Of a stretch of DNA of 64,000 nucleotides, positions 63,809 to 64,000 are shown piece by piece. The notes below the pieces were generated by a model. It saw nothing but the letters and a program-made list of their open reading frames with translations. It did no database searches and was not told where the DNA came from. The stretch is taken from the NCBI GenBank assembly GCA_037349315.1, contig JBAIAC010000024.1:33219501-33283500 (forward strand), read 5' to 3'. A program made the position numbers and the translations under genes. Source of the DNA: Chelydra serpentina (Eukaryota; Chordata; Testudines; Chelydridae). How positions within the stretch are numbered: the first letter of the stretch is position 1; each line of letters opens with the position of its first letter.

Positions 63809-63907
63809 CAAATCTGCCACCCTAGGCCTATAAGGAGGCAGCAAATCTGTCACCCTAGGCCTATAAGGAGGCAGCAAATCTGTCACCCTAGGCCTATAAG
63901 GAGGCAG
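63809..63907. repeat. Tandem repeat, 33-bp unit, three copies
   Basis: Units 63809-63841, 63842-63874 and 63875-63907 start caaatctg and contain accctaggcctataagg; one base differs in the first unit. As 33 is a multiple of three, a minus-strand frame (63767-63994) reads an 11-residue repeat with DLLPPYRPRV. No other evidence of a gene. Confidence 0.9.
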
Positions 63908-64000
63908 CAGACTATCATTAGTGGCTTCTGGCACTGCCCCTCCCTCTTCCTGCCAGCTGGACACAAAGCAGCAGCAGTAGCCTGGACCAGCCATCAGTGA

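Larger units (their letters stand above)
40845..64000 (-). other. DPYD: DPYD intron 14 (5' part missing)
   Basis: Upstream intron, at least 23.2 kb, acceptor TTTCAG at 40845-40850. It holds the listed CR1 fragments, MITEs, ancient SINE pieces and simple repeats. I see no exon or named repeat in 44830-46060, 47950-49880, 51200-51960, 52020-53760, 53960-55300, 56250-59310, 59890-61760 or 63060-63800, apart from weak palindromic traces near 58300-58430. Confidence 0.85.

Noticed and set aside
40845..64000. DPYD exon 14 in the upstream intron
   Set aside because: Read for its conserved Gly/Pro-rich and Trp-Cys segments on the minus strand and found none; it must lie beyond the window.

Overview
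This window is vertebrate genomic DNA, most likely from a turtle (probably a cryptodire). The evidence is a tRNA-derived SINE with a CR1-type tail (10153-10337), many CR1 LINE copies ending in short TCTATGAT-like repeats, a DIRS-like tyrosine-recombinase retrotransposon remnant, and many short hAT and PIF/Harbinger-type non-autonomous transposons of the kind abundant in turtle genomes. The species call is inferred from repeat content and was not tested by a search.

The only host gene I can support is DPYD (dihydropyrimidine dehydrogenase), on the minus strand. Four consecutive coding exons are present. Read in transcript order they are exon 15 (40776-40844, 69 bp), exon 16 (28675-28758, 84 bp), exon 17 (9741-9861, 121 bp) and exon 18 (6145-6264, 120 bp), in mammalian exon numbering. 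All are open, have AG/GT splice borders and join in phase. Together they encode human residues about 636-767, part of the FMN- and pyrimidine-binding barrel including the active-site loop with the catalytic cysteine. Exons 1-14 lie beyond 64000 and exons 19 onward lie before position 1; I found no trace of either inside the window.

Everything else is intron. Intron 18 (1-6144, partial) holds a hAT element with a G-rich core. Intron 17 (6265-9740) is largely a hAT element plus an internally deleted DIRS element. Intron 16 (9862-28674) has the SINE, CR1 fragments, a 782-bp hAT element, a Harbinger-type MITE and a second G-rich hAT element. Intron 15 (28759-40775) contains a near full-length but broken CR1 (about 4.85 kb, antisense to DPYD), a solo LTR, and a probable LTR-type repeat with a hAT element inserted into it. 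Intron 14 (40845-64000, partial) contains several CR1 fragments, foldback elements, two adjacent Harbinger-type MITEs, ancient amniote SINE/LINE pieces and a 33-bp tandem repeat at the window edge.

I do not see a new multi-gene system. The best leads are the DIRS remnant with its inverted arms, the multi-hairpin Harbinger-type MITEs, the hAT elements with recoverable 8-bp target duplications, and a possible Gly-to-Cys difference in DPYD exon 18. Long stretches (for example 15700-23500, 28800-30700, 38950-40750, 45000-46000, 47950-49850, 51200-53700, 56300-59300 and 59900-61750) hold no gene or recognisable element beyond those listed.
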